This document shows, in pieces, positions 8,638 to 17,327 of a stretch of DNA of 64,000 nt (the first letter of the stretch is position 1; every line of letters starts with the position of its first letter). The stretch covers positions 62,001 to 126,000 of the forward strand of contig NZ_FUHM01000001.1 of the NCBI RefSeq assembly GCF_900155565.1, in the 5' to 3' direction. The stretch is from Anaerosalibacter sp. Marseille-P3206. GTDB taxonomy: Bacteria > Bacillota > Clostridia > Tissierellales > Sporanaerobacteraceae. The translations under genes were made by a program, and so were the position numbers. The notes under the pieces were generated by a model. It was not told the DNA's origin and made no database searches. It saw nothing but the letters and a program-made list of their open reading frames with translations.

Positions 8638-9186
8638 ATGGATAAGTTTACAATTAACAATGAAGATGTAGTTTTACTTTTAATTGATATTCAAGATAAG
8701 TTGGTAAAGCCTATGAAATATGCTGACCAAGTGATAGAAAATACAAATATATTAATATCAGCTGCAGAAGAATTTAATATGCCTATACTTTATACAGAAC
8801 AGTATCCTAAGGGATTGGGGAATACTGTTATAGAATTAGAAGAAAGATTAAAAAATGCCAAGAGATTTGAAAAGACACATTTTACAGCTTATATAGAAGA
8901 AGTGAAAGAAATTCTTAAAGAAATTGGGAGAAAGAAGATAATAATAACAGGTATGGAAACACATATATGTGTATTTCAAACAGCAAGGGATTTAATAAAT
9001 GATGGTTATGATGTATTTGTAGTAAAAGATAGTGTTTGCTCAAGGACTAAAGATAATTATCTAAATGGATTATCTATGATGGAATCAATGGGAGCTGTTG
9101 TTACAAATACAGAGACAGTTATTTTTGATTTATTAAAAAAAGCAGGAACACCTGAGTTTAAGGTACTATCAAAACTAATAAAGTAA
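8638..9186 (+). CDS. cysteine hydrolase, isochorismatase family
   Basis: A 182-aa enzyme of the isochorismatase-like cysteine hydrolase superfamily. The catalytic triad is complete: Asp17 in LLLIDIQD, Lys79 in RFEKTHF and Cys111 in GMETHICVFQ. The length and the YcaC-like pattern fit nicotinamidase/isochorismatase relatives; the substrate cannot be told. The ATG at 8638 is preceded by GAAGGGAG. It is monocistronic and followed by a hairpin at 9197-9234 (GGTACATAAT / ATTATGTACC) that has no clear T run. Confidence 0.92.
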   Translation: MDKFTINNEDVVLLLIDIQDKLVKPMKYADQVIENTNILISAAEEFNMPILYTEQYPKGLGNTVIELEERLKNAKRFEKTHFTAYIEEVKEILKEIGRKKIIITGMETHICVFQTARDLINDGYDVFVVKDSVCSRTKDNYLNGLSMMESMGAVVTNTETVIFDLLKKAGTPEFKVLSKLIK

Positions 9187-9196
9187 AATACGGAAG

Positions 9197-9234
9197 GGTA
9201 CATAATGTTTCTATTGTTGTCAATATTATGTACC
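9197..9234. repeat. inverted repeat after the cysteine hydrolase gene
   Basis: Ten-base perfect arms GGTACATAAT (9197-9206) and ATTATGTACC (9225-9234). Without a T run it is a weak terminator at best. Confidence 0.5.
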
Positions 9235-9377
9235 TACGCTATATTGGTAATTGATATAAAATAATGATAATGGGTATTATATAACAGTAATACAATCAAT
9301 ATGGTAATGTAAAAAGTTTTATGAAAAAATAAAAGTCAAAAATAATACTTTTCAATTAAATTTTGAGTGGGATCTCC

Positions 9378-9526
9378 AGCCACCCTTGACAAAAAATAAG
9401 AAAATGCTTAGTTAAAACTAACAAGGGCGAGGGGAACTCAAAAACAAGACAACGCAAATAAGCCCTTGAAATGTTCATTATAGCATTTTCTTAAACATTT
9501 TTGTCAAGGGCAAGCCTACGGTGGCT
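9378..9526. repeat. nested inverted repeats flanking the transposase 3' end
   Basis: Three stems are nested. The outer stem is AGCCACC (9378-9384) with GGTGGCT (9520-9526). The middle stem is formed by CCCTTGACAAAAA...AGAAAATGC (9383-9407) with its complement (9483-9510). The inner stem is CAAGGGC (9422-9428) with GCCCTTG (9472-9478). The repeat AAAAACAAGAC occurs twice nearby (9440-9450 and 9551-9561). This accounts for most of the 376-bp gap at 9187-9562. It could be the left end of the insertion sequence or a structured RNA; its composition is more GC-rich than the surroundings. Confidence 0.65.
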
Positions 9527-9562
9527 AGTGCTGCTGGGCTCAAAGAATCTAAAAACAAGACT

Positions 9563-10978
9563 TTAAGCACAAGAAGATATGTATTCTTCAGACAGTTGTA
9601 TTAATTTAATCCATCTTGCAGGCATATTGGGTAAATCCTCAAGTTCAGGAATAACAACAGGTACACTAGCTTCCAATGAAGCGTGAGGTCTTAAAAAGTT
9701 GAAATAAACAGCAAACAATGTAACAAAAGTAACAGAACCATGCTGGGCACCAAATCCATGAGAGGATTTGTAATTGCCTTTAAAAGTGCGATTAAGACGT
9801 TCGATAACTTGCTTAAGTGGTCTAAATTCTTTTGAAACAGGATCATCATTAGTAAGACCAATGACCTGTGAAACATCAAAAAATATATCATGTTGGGCAA
9901 AAAAATGTTGAGCAAGAAGGTAAATAGGATTACCATCAACAATGATATTAAGATTCTTTGGAATTTCCTTAAATTTAGACAAAACATCATCTAAAGCAAT
10001 AATAGCTGAAGGAGTGTCACGATTAGGAGAAACATGGTAAGACAAAATAATCTTCTTAACAGCATCAAAGAAAAAGAAGATATAATGCCATTTACCATTA
10101 ACCCTAATATAAGTTTCATCACCACAAATAGAGTCAGATAGCTCATAAGGGTAATTGTCAACAAATGGCTTAGTAATAACACTTACAGTGTTAGCATAAT
10201 TAAGAACAGTTTGATGAGAAATATCAACCTGATGAATATCTTTCATGATAGCAGCAGTCTTTCTAGCACTTAGGCCATAATTAACATAATAAGTTAAAAC
10301 AAGACCTAAAACATGATTGGAAGCATAAATCCTTGGCAAAGAAACAGAACCTTTAACAGGAGAAGTTCTAGATAAAGGCTTAAAGTTAATATTAAAAGCT
10401 CTGTAAATATAATGCATTTTAAAAGAATGAGGCTTAATCTCAAACAGCTCCTTTTGTTCTTTAGATAAAGAATTTTTGTTTTTAAGATAAAAAGAGCACT
10501 CATTGTTTTTACACTTGTAGATAACAAAGAATTTACGATCCTTAATAGGCTCAAGAGCCTTGTTACAATGAGGACATCTTAAAATAACAGACTTGGAAAA
10601 TTGATTTTTTCGGCTAAAAGTTGATTCACAAACCTTGCATTTAAATTGGCCTCTGCCACCGTTGTTATCGTATATGTAAATGTGAGGAGCACCACAACAA
10701 GGACAAGAAATAGATTCAGGAACAGGAACTTTAGAGTTAACAGGTTTAAGCTCTTTTCCTTTATCTAACAAATAATTCTTTAAAAGAACTTTGTGATCAT
10801 ATTTCTTAACCTTATCAAAGATAGGCATTTCGTCGACTTTCAGTTTACGATAAGGCTTATCAATGGGTTTATCAGGTAGCTTCGAAGCTTTAATAGCACC
10901 TAAACAAAATAGAAGATATAAAATAATGTTATTTTGGACTTGAATAAAGTATAGTAAATAAGTTATAATATCGAACAT
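9563..10978 (-). CDS. DDE-type transposase with N-terminal zinc ribbons
   Basis: A 471-aa transposase. The N-terminal half has two Cys pairs typical of zinc ribbons (CPCCGAPH with CKVC, then CPHCNK with a later Cys). The catalytic rve/IS6-like core shows the three acidic residues: Asp in SICGDETYIRV, Asp in NIIVDGNP and Glu in VIERLNRTFK. A HTH-like LSARKTAAIMKD lies before the core. The frame is intact, so the element may be active. Transcription probably starts from ATGACA, 17 bp, TATAAT on the minus strand upstream. I favour the ATG at 10978 over a TTG at 10987, which lies too close to the AAAGGA site. I cannot name the exact IS family with certainty. Confidence 0.88.
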   Translation of the reverse strand: MFDIITYLLYFIQVQNNIILYLLFCLGAIKASKLPDKPIDKPYRKLKVDEMPIFDKVKKYDHKVLLKNYLLDKGKELKPVNSKVPVPESISCPCCGAPHIYIYDNNGGRGQFKCKVCESTFSRKNQFSKSVILRCPHCNKALEPIKDRKFFVIYKCKNNECSFYLKNKNSLSKEQKELFEIKPHSFKMHYIYRAFNINFKPLSRTSPVKGSVSLPRIYASNHVLGLVLTYYVNYGLSARKTAAIMKDIHQVDISHQTVLNYANTVSVITKPFVDNYPYELSDSICGDETYIRVNGKWHYIFFFFDAVKKIILSYHVSPNRDTPSAIIALDDVLSKFKEIPKNLNIIVDGNPIYLLAQHFFAQHDIFFDVSQVIGLTNDDPVSKEFRPLKQVIERLNRTFKGNYKSSHGFGAQHGSVTFVTLFAVYFNFLRPHASLEASVPVVIPELEDLPNMPARWIKLIQLSEEYISSCA

Positions 10979-11193
10979 GGATGACAATTCCTTTCTAGTT
11001 AGATTTGTTTGACGACGATATTATAACTAATGAATGGATATTTGTCATCCATTTTTGTATATAAAAATAAAAAATATTTAGCTCTCTTTAGGGGGTAAAT
11101 ATTTTTATTAAGATAAATGTTTGAAAATCAAGGATTGTCAGAGATGTTTATTAATATTTTTGACAATACCATCAATATAGGGGAGGGAAAATT

Positions 11194-11742
11194 ATGTTTT
11201 ATAGTAAGAGAAAGAAAGTGAATAAATGGGAATACTTCGGCATATTATGGATAATAATTGTCGGTTTGCTTTTACATTTTACATATAAATGGTCAAATAA
11301 TTCTATGATAGTTGGAATATTTAGTCCAGTAAATGAAAGTGTTTGGGAACATCTAAAACTGGGATATTGGTCTTTGATATTATTTTCTATACTTGAATAT
11401 CCTTTTATTAACAGATATATAGATAGTTTCTTTTTAGGAAAGGCATTAGGAATTATTACATTAGAAGCTGTAATTATTATAATATTTTACTCATACACAG
11501 CTATAATTAAAAAAAACATATTATGGGTTGATGTTTCTGCTTATTTTGTTGGTACTATTCTTTGTCAACTTGTAAGTAAAAGCATCATTAAAAAGAGAGT
11601 GTCTAAAGTAGCTGAAATAATTGGACTAATTCTTTTAATACTAATAGGATTTGTTTTGATATATTTTACATTTTATCCTCCAAAACTTCCTATATTTATG
11701 GATCCTATTACAAAAACATATGGGATATATAAGTTAAAATAA
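11194..11742 (+). CDS. DUF6512 family membrane protein
   Basis: A 182-aa protein with five or so hydrophobic segments, which I recognise as DUF6512 from the region FSPVNESVWEHLKLGYW in the first third. The function is unknown. The family is frequent in Clostridia. The ATG follows GGGGAGGG. It begins a run of plus-strand genes after the insertion sequence. Expected to be in the cytoplasmic membrane. Confidence 0.75.
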   Translation: MFYSKRKKVNKWEYFGILWIIIVGLLLHFTYKWSNNSMIVGIFSPVNESVWEHLKLGYWSLILFSILEYPFINRYIDSFFLGKALGIITLEAVIIIIFYSYTAIIKKNILWVDVSAYFVGTILCQLVSKSIIKKRVSKVAEIIGLILLILIGFVLIYFTFYPPKLPIFMDPITKTYGIYKLK

Positions 11743-11796
11743 AGTATTATTTTATTTTTATAAGTTTGGACAAGTAGTTGAAAAGGAGATTATATA

Positions 11797-11997
11797 ATGG
11801 ACATGAATGTAGTTGCTAAACCATCTATTGGTACGATGATTTTTGAAATAATTAATTTGCTTATTGTAATAGCTTTAATTTGTCTAATCTTTTATACACT
11901 TATTAAGATACCAAGATATTTAAAAGAGAAGAGAGAAACAATGAAAAGGATTGAGAATACACTAGATGAGATAAATCAAAAATTGAGTAATAGATAA
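11797..11997 (+). CDS. small single-pass membrane protein
   Basis: A 66-aa protein with one hydrophobic segment (about residues 14-38) followed by a charged, probably helical tail (KEKRETMKRIENTLDEI). The ribosome binding site AAAAGGAG lies well placed before the ATG. It resembles the short DUF4083-like membrane proteins of Firmicutes in layout, but I cannot assign a family. The DUF362 gene starts only 20 bp downstream, so the two are probably co-transcribed. Confidence 0.65.
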   Translation: MDMNVVAKPSIGTMIFEIINLLIVIALICLIFYTLIKIPRYLKEKRETMKRIENTLDEINQKLSNR

Positions 11998-12016
11998 GAA
12001 TTAGGGGGATAAGGTA

Positions 12017-13168
12017 TTGGAAAAGGTTAGTATAGTAAAATGTGATAGCTATGATTATCAGTTGGTAGAAGGGAAAATATTTGAATGTTTAGACAATATA
12101 AATGAAATAAAAGATAAAGTAAAAAGAGATAGCAAAGTATTAATTAAGGCAAATCTACTAAGAAAAAATTCGCCTGATGATGCAATAACTACACATCCTG
12201 CTGTTGTAGAAGCTATAGTTAGATATTTTCAAAAGCTTGGGTGTACTGTACTGGTTGGGGATAGTCCAGGAGGGCCTTTCACCGAAAAATCCCTTCGAGC
12301 AGTATATAGAGCTACAGGAATGTTTGAGGTTCAAGAGAGAACTGGCTGTGAGCTAAATTTTGATATTTCATATAATGAAGTGAAGAATGATAAGGCTAAG
12401 ATGCTTAAAAATATGAAAATTGTCAAAGCTTTTGATGAAGTTGACTATGTTGTGTCTGCAGCTAAGCTTAAAACCCATGCTATGATGACATATACAGGCG
12501 CAGTAAAGAACCTTTACGGAACAATACCAGGGGTTACAAAAGCAGAATATCATTTTAAAATGAACAATATTGATAATTTTGCAAATGCCTTAGTAGATAT
12601 TTGTGAATATGTAAGTCCTGATTTATCAATTATAGATGGAGTTGAGGGAATGGAAGGAGATGGACCTTCTTCTGGAGATAAGAGATTTGTAGGATTAATA
12701 TTAGCTTCAAAAAATCCATATGCATTAGATACTGTTGCTTCAAAGTTAATTGGTATAACTCCTTTATCTATACCCACATTGAAGGTTGCTAAGAATAGAA
12801 AAATTTTTAGTGGAGAAATAAAGGATGTAGAATTTATAGGACTTAATCCAGATGAGATTGATATAGAACCGTTTAAGCTTCCTTCTTCAATGAATGTGAA
12901 CTTTATTGGTGGTAGGGTTCCTAAGTTTTTAGAAAATTGGATTTTAAATAACTTTAGGCCAAGTCCTGTTTTTGATTATGATATATGTGTATCATGTGGA
13001 GTATGTGCAGAGAATTGTCCACCAAAGGCGATTGATATGTCAAATGGTAGACCAGAAGTTGACTTAAAGCGATGTATAAGATGTTTTTGTTGTCATGAAT
13101 TATGTCCTAAGAAGGCAATAGATATTAAAAAGCATATAATACATGAAAGGATATTTAATAGGAGGTGA
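12017..13168 (+). CDS. DUF362 protein with a C-terminal 4Fe-4S ferredoxin domain
   Basis: A 383-aa protein. Residues 1 to about 300 form the DUF362 domain (GDSPGG near 80, AAKLKTHAMMTYTGAVKN in the middle, IIDGVEGMEGDGP after it). The C-terminal part has two cluster-binding motifs, CVSCGVCAENCP and CIRCFCCHELCP, for a 2[4Fe-4S] ferredoxin. Members are presumed redox proteins of anaerobes, function unproven. The start is a TTG at 12017 after AGGGGGATAAGG; no better in-frame start is near. It is followed after 4 bp by the DUF2007 gene. Confidence 0.9.
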   Translation: MEKVSIVKCDSYDYQLVEGKIFECLDNINEIKDKVKRDSKVLIKANLLRKNSPDDAITTHPAVVEAIVRYFQKLGCTVLVGDSPGGPFTEKSLRAVYRATGMFEVQERTGCELNFDISYNEVKNDKAKMLKNMKIVKAFDEVDYVVSAAKLKTHAMMTYTGAVKNLYGTIPGVTKAEYHFKMNNIDNFANALVDICEYVSPDLSIIDGVEGMEGDGPSSGDKRFVGLILASKNPYALDTVASKLIGITPLSIPTLKVAKNRKIFSGEIKDVEFIGLNPDEIDIEPFKLPSSMNVNFIGGRVPKFLENWILNNFRPSPVFDYDICVSCGVCAENCPPKAIDMSNGRPEVDLKRCIRCFCCHELCPKKAIDIKKHIIHERIFNRR

Positions 13169-13172
13169 TATT

Positions 13173-13430
13173 ATGTCTAATAAAAAAGAAAAAAACTACG
13201 ATGATATTGAAATGGTTGTTTTGAAAACAACTAATAGTAGTCCTGAGTTAAATTTCATAAAAAATCTACTAGATGAAAATGATATTCCATACTTGTTAAA
13301 AGATCATGGTATTGGAGGATATATGAGAATAGCTACGGGTTCTTCACTTTATGGAACCGATATATTAGTGGAAAAATCAACATTTGAAAAAGCAAAAGAA
13401 ATTTTAAATGATTTTACTTGTGATGAATGA
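13173..13430 (+). CDS. DUF2007 family protein
   Basis: An 85-aa protein with the DUF2007 (PII-like fold) pattern: a short beta segment, then SPELNFIKNLLDENDIPYLL, then a terminal ILVEKSTFEKAKEIL. The family is called putative signal transducing, but no activity is established. The ATG at 13173 follows GGAGGTGAT, and the frame overlaps the preceding gene only upstream of this start. Its position 4 bp after the DUF362 gene indicates co-transcription. Confidence 0.82.
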   Translation: MSNKKEKNYDDIEMVVLKTTNSSPELNFIKNLLDENDIPYLLKDHGIGGYMRIATGSSLYGTDILVEKSTFEKAKEILNDFTCDE

Positions 13431-13434
13431 GAGT

Positions 13435-13449
13435 ATATGGTACTTTAGA
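13435..13449. repeat. 15-bp direct repeat, left copy
   Basis: ATATGGTACTTTAGA here is identical to 20914-20928. The two copies bracket the Fur-controlled uptake locus. This copy begins 4 bp after the DUF2007 stop codon. Confidence 0.6.
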
Positions 13450-13537
13450 ATGTGTTCTCTTATATCAGTAAATATAACCTTGTTTTTGGAGCAAAATGTA
13501 CACTTGCCAGACATAGAAACATTTGATAAAATTAAAT

Positions 13538-13552
13538 TGATAATCGTTATCA
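13538..13552. promoter_or_regulatory. Fur box upstream of the AraC-type gene
   Basis: TGATAATCGTTATCA matches the 7-1-7 Fur box (TGATAATNATTATCA) with one mismatch. It lies 16 bp before the start of the AraC-type regulator, where a bound repressor would block transcription. This implies expression under iron limitation. Confidence 0.75.
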
Positions 13553-13567
13553 ATTGGATGTGAGAAT

Positions 13568-14557
13568 ATGAAAAATAGAATTAGTACGGTGGATAGATAT
13601 TATAAACAATTGGAAAACAAATACATATGTAAAATGTCAGATGAGTTATTGGGAATAAGATATTCAATACCTAAAGATGTAGGAGAAGGGACTGTTTCAA
13701 GAATAATAATAGATGAAGGCTTGGAAATAGCTCATTGGGATAGCTCAACTAACATGAAATGGTCATATGATAATGAAAAGAATGGTTCTAATATTATAGA
13801 AATATCATATTGCTATAAGGGCAGTGCAGAAATTCAAAGTCTTCCTAATAAAAGAAAGTATTTTTTTGAAAAAGGGGATGTAGCTTTTTATAGAATGAAC
13901 AACAATATAGATGGTTTTAACTTTCATTATAAGGGATTTAAGGCTATTTCTATTCATATGAACTTAGATTCTGTAAAAAGTTTTATAAATCCCATATGGG
14001 AAGAAAAGATTGTAGCACAGTGGCAAAATTCTATAGATAATATATTTTCAAATAATGTTTTAAGTATAGAAAAAGTTCCTTACAATATTAAAGTAATAGC
14101 AGAAGAGATAAAAGATATCGATATAAGAAACATGATGGATTATATGAATGTTAAATCTAAAGTTATAGAATTTCTTATTTTATGTTTACATTTTAAATCA
14201 AATAAAAAGCATAGTTTATCTAATTTTACAAAAGAAGAAGTGGATATTATATATAAGGCAGAAAATATATTATTACAAAATATTTAAAATCCACTTTCAG
14301 TTGATGAACTAGCTCAAAGATTAAATATTACAGTTTATAAATTACAAAAAGGATTTAAGGAAATATTTGGAAATACCGTATATGAGTATACTAAAAGACT
14401 TAGAATTGAAAAAAGCAAAACTCTTTTAAAAAATATAGATATACCTATAATTGAAATTGCAAATGAAGTAGGGTATGAAAATCCAAGTAAATTTTCTAGT
14501 GTGTTTAAGTCCTATATGAAAATGACTCCTTCAGAGTATAGATTTAAATATAGGTAA
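13568..14557 (+). pseudogene. AraC-family regulator interrupted by an in-frame TAA
   Basis: The frame opens at ATG 13568 and stops at TAA 14285-14287 after ...ILLQNI. It then continues in the same frame to TAA 14555-14557 with a full AraC DNA-binding domain: LSVDELAQRLNI (first HTH) and IIEIANEVGYENPSKFSSVF (second HTH). Without the TAA this would be a normal regulator of about 329 aa, with an N-terminal sensing domain and a C-terminal HTH pair. A single base change (for example from GAA, CAA or AAA) explains the stop. The position next to a siderophore-type uptake operon and under a Fur box matches YbtA-like activators. It is probably inactive; readthrough or a sequencing error is possible. 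Confidence 0.85.
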
Positions 14558-14564
14558 TATAAAT

Positions 14565-14605
14565 AAAAAAGATTTCTATTAACGCTCCAATAGAAGTCTT
14601 TTTTA
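14565..14605 (+). terminator. terminator of the AraC-type gene
   Basis: AAGATTTCTATT pairs with AATAGAAGTCTT, with an A run before and a T run after. It separates the regulator from the transport operon. Confidence 0.75.
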
Positions 14606-14643
14606 TTTTTTGGATTAAAAATAATATTTTTTGGAGCTGAATA

Positions 14644-14658
14644 TGATAATCATTATCA
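14644..14658. promoter_or_regulatory. perfect Fur box upstream of the uptake operon
   Basis: TGATAATCATTATCA is an exact 7-1-7 Fur box palindrome. It lies 47 bp before the first gene of the operon at 14706, within the likely promoter. Known biology: Fur with iron bound represses such promoters. Confidence 0.88.
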
Positions 14659-14705
14659 TCTACAATAAACAATAGATATATTATTTTATAGAAGGGGGAA
14701 TTTTT

Positions 14706-15311
14706 ATGAAATTAAAAGATTTTGTTAAAGTAATAGTATTTTCAGTTATTGGTTTTGTATTAATGATGATTGGAAATTATGCAATTTCGATTTTTGGAGT
14801 TTATGGGACTTATATCCACACTGCACTAGCAACAATATTAGCAGCACCTATATTTGTGGCAATGTGTAGAAAAGTTCCTAAGCGTGGAACAGTTATTGTA
14901 TTTTATTTAATTAGTGGAATGATATATTCCATTATGGGTATGTGGCCTATGTTAATCGTGCTTTTGGGCAGTGGCATCCTTGGAGAATTTATTATAGGAA
15001 AGAAAGAAAATTACCATAATAATACAAGAGTTGAAATATCCTACATTGTAGGACAATTAATTTTATCGTTGCATGGAGTATTTTTTATAGTATTTATTGG
15101 AGTTCAAGGCTTAGCAAAACAATTTCCAACCATGTTTACAGTTGAGCGTGCACAACAAGTCAAGGATTTCTTTTTAAATACAACTAATTTGTCCATTGTT
15201 TTAATTATTCAACTTTTATGTTCTGTTTTAGGGGCTTATATAGGTATTGGAATTTATAATAAATACTTTGATAGTAACAAATCTAAGAAAAAGAGTGTTT
15301 TTGGAGAATAA
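14706..15311 (+). CDS. MptD family ECF transporter S component
   Basis: A 201-aa integral membrane protein with five to six hydrophobic segments, recognised as the MptD-type substrate-binding subunit of an energy-coupling factor transporter. It would capture the substrate at the membrane and dock on EcfT. The ATG follows AAGGGGG. It opens the Fur-controlled operon; EcfT follows after 6 bp. In equibactin/yersiniabactin-like loci this subunit accompanies YbtPQ-type ABC proteins, which suggests a metal chelate as substrate. That assignment is inferred from context. Confidence 0.82.
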   Translation: MKLKDFVKVIVFSVIGFVLMMIGNYAISIFGVYGTYIHTALATILAAPIFVAMCRKVPKRGTVIVFYLISGMIYSIMGMWPMLIVLLGSGILGEFIIGKKENYHNNTRVEISYIVGQLILSLHGVFFIVFIGVQGLAKQFPTMFTVERAQQVKDFFLNTTNLSIVLIIQLLCSVLGAYIGIGIYNKYFDSNKSKKKSVFGE

Positions 15312-15317
15312 AATAAT

Positions 15318-15875
15318 ATGGATGAAATAGTTGTAAAAAATGAAGAATTAAAAGCAAAAAGAATTCACTTTTTTAATCCTTTAACCATATTATTTATGAT
15401 GATTGGTATTTCGATTATGTTGATATTTGCTAATCAAGTTCAATATTATATATTTTTAATAATTGGATTTGTCACTTATATCATCACAACAAAGGAGAAT
15501 ATTATAAAGCCCTTATCTTTGATTATAATTATGAATTGTTTGCTTTATCCACTTCGTGCATTAGCTCCTAAGAATGCCTGGCTAGGATCTATATTTTTGA
15601 TGCTTTTAATTTTTGTTAAATTGATTCCAGTTTTTCTATTAGTGAAAGCGTTGATGGATTATAGTCCTTCGGAATTAACCAGTTCTTTTAGAAAAATAGG
15701 AATTCATGAAAATATTTCCATTGCTATAACTATATTTTTCCGATATTTACCTGAATTCAAACATCAGATACAGGAAGTTAAACAGGGTGCGAAGATAAGA
15801 GGGCTATCTATGAGTCCTTTTCATATTAAAAGGAGTTTTGAGCAACTGGTGGTTCCTCAATATCGAAAGATTTAA
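15318..15875 (+). CDS. ECF transporter EcfT subunit, truncated at the C-terminus
   Basis: A 185-aa CbiQ/EcfT-type membrane subunit linking the S component to the ATPases. Four or five hydrophobic segments precede the cytoplasmic coupling region with the first Arg-Gly motif (GAKIRGLS, about residue 160). The family normally runs to about 220-240 aa and carries a second such motif some 35-40 residues later; here the protein ends at SFEQLVVPQYRKI without it. The last 38 bases overlap the ATPase reading frame. This looks like an internal deletion that removed the 3' end of ecfT and the 5' end of the ATPase gene region. The subunit is probably impaired. Confidence 0.8.
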   Translation: MDEIVVKNEELKAKRIHFFNPLTILFMMIGISIMLIFANQVQYYIFLIIGFVTYIITTKENIIKPLSLIIIMNCLLYPLRALAPKNAWLGSIFLMLLIFVKLIPVFLLVKALMDYSPSELTSSFRKIGIHENISIAITIFFRYLPEFKHQIQEVKQGAKIRGLSMSPFHIKRSFEQLVVPQYRKI

Positions 15876-17283
15876 ATATAATGACAATGAAGATTGTTTA
15901 AAAGATATTTTTTTACAAATTAAAAAAGGGGAATTTATTGTTATAACTGGTTTATCAGGTTGTGGAAAGTCTACTCTTATTAGAATAATCAATGGGCTTA
16001 TACCTGAATTTTATGAAGGAATAGTTATTGGTGATGTTAAGTTTAAAGGTAGAAGCATAAGCCAATACAAAAAGGGTGAGCTTGCAAAATATATGGGCAA
16101 TGTATTCCAAGATCCTAAAGATCAATTTTTTTCAACGCAAGTGGAAGATGAGATTGCTTTAGTAGGGGAAAATCTTGGAATGAATAGGAGTACTCTTTTC
16201 GAAAGAGTAGAAAAAGCTATTGAGGTTTTGGATTTAAAAGATCTTAGAGATAAATCTGTATTTGAATTATCTGGAGGAGAAAAACAGCGTGTCGCTATAG
16301 CATCAAGTTTAGTATATGACACATATGTCATTATTTTTGATGAACCATCTGCAAGCTTGGATTATGTCTCTACTTTAAGTTTAAAAAGTATTTTAAAACA
16401 ATTAAAAGAAATGGGTAAAACCATTATTATAGCAGAGCATAGATTGTTTTATCTTACAGATTTATGTGACAGACTTGTTTATATGAAAGATAAAACAATA
16501 GAAGGAATATATGATAAAGATATGCTTACGAGTGAATTGAGAAAAAACTTGGATCTTAGATGTTTTAAAGAAGAAGAGCTTGAAGGTCAGTGTATTTACA
16601 ATAAAACTGAAAGTGAATTGGAAGCAAAAGGAATCGATATAAAAGTTAAAGATCGAATTTTATCTAAAGACATTAATTTTACTGTGGCAAAAGGTGAAAT
16701 CATGGCTATCCTAGGGAAAAATGGTGTTGGTAAAACAACCTTATTAAAGCAGCTCGCTGGCCTTTTGAATATGAATGGATTTACAAGTTGGGGAAAAAAT
16801 AAAAGAGAGCGGATAAAAAATGTATACTATGTTATGCAGGATGCAGACTCGCAAATTTTTTATGACACTGTAGAAAATGAAATACTTGTTGGGAATTTGC
16901 ATAAGCCATACTTAGAAAAGGTAAAGTATCTTTTAAAAAAAGTTGATCTTTGGGATAAAAGATTAAATCATCCTCAAGAACTTTCAAGTGGTGAAAAACA
17001 AAGACTAACAGTAATAACAGCAATAGTCCAAGCAAGAAAACTTTTAATCCTTGATGAACCTACAGCAGGCTTGGATTATCGAAGGATGAATCAAATGGCA
17101 GAGATTATTAGAGAAGCAGCAGAAGTGATGCCAATAATTCTTGTAACTCATGATATGGAATTATTATTTAAATGTGCTTCAACTGCATTTTTATTAGATT
17201 GTAATTCAAATAGAAAAATACATGTTAAGGGTGGAGAAAAAGAAAGTCTTAGTTTCCTGAGAGGTAAGAAACAAGAATATTAG
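15838..17283 (+). CDS. ECF-type ABC ATPase, two fused ATP-binding domains
   Basis: A 481-aa protein with two ABC domains, equivalent to EcfA1 and EcfA2. Domain 1 has GLSGCGKSTL, signature LSGGEKQR and VIIFDEPSASLD. Domain 2 (from about residue 265) has GKNGVGKTTL, LSSGEKQR and LLILDEPTAGLD. The start is uncertain: TTG at 15838 lies only a few bases after AAAAGGAG, inside ecfT, and the first residues (SNWWFLNIERF) do not look like an ATPase N-terminus, while homology seems to begin at FKYNDNED. That fits a deletion fusing the two genes. It powers the MptD/EcfT uptake system. Confidence 0.88.
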   Translation: MSNWWFLNIERFKYNDNEDCLKDIFLQIKKGEFIVITGLSGCGKSTLIRIINGLIPEFYEGIVIGDVKFKGRSISQYKKGELAKYMGNVFQDPKDQFFSTQVEDEIALVGENLGMNRSTLFERVEKAIEVLDLKDLRDKSVFELSGGEKQRVAIASSLVYDTYVIIFDEPSASLDYVSTLSLKSILKQLKEMGKTIIIAEHRLFYLTDLCDRLVYMKDKTIEGIYDKDMLTSELRKNLDLRCFKEEELEGQCIYNKTESELEAKGIDIKVKDRILSKDINFTVAKGEIMAILGKNGVGKTTLLKQLAGLLNMNGFTSWGKNKRERIKNVYYVMQDADSQIFYDTVENEILVGNLHKPYLEKVKYLLKKVDLWDKRLNHPQELSSGEKQRLTVITAIVQARKLLILDEPTAGLDYRRMNQMAEIIREAAEVMPIILVTHDMELLFKCASTAFLLDCNSNRKIHVKGGEKESLSFLRGKKQEY

Positions 17284-17327
17284 TGAGTATTTTGAAGATA
17301 TATTATTTTATAGAAGGAGGAGTTTTT

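Larger units (their letters stand above)
9370..11050 (-). mobile_element. insertion sequence, boundaries approximate
   Basis: A single transposase gene fills most of this stretch, between two unrelated housekeeping regions. A 9-bp inverted repeat (GGATGACAA at 10979-10987, TTGTCATCC at 11042-11050) lies around the transposase promoter and start, so the right end is probably near 11050. The left end is probably inside or beside the folded region at 9378-9526. I could not find matching terminal inverted repeats or a target duplication by eye, so the limits are estimates. Confidence 0.6.

Noticed and set aside
9440-9561. The AAAAACAAGAC pair considered as target-site duplication of the insertion sequence
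   Set aside because: Both copies lie on the same side of the transposase gene, so they cannot flank the element.
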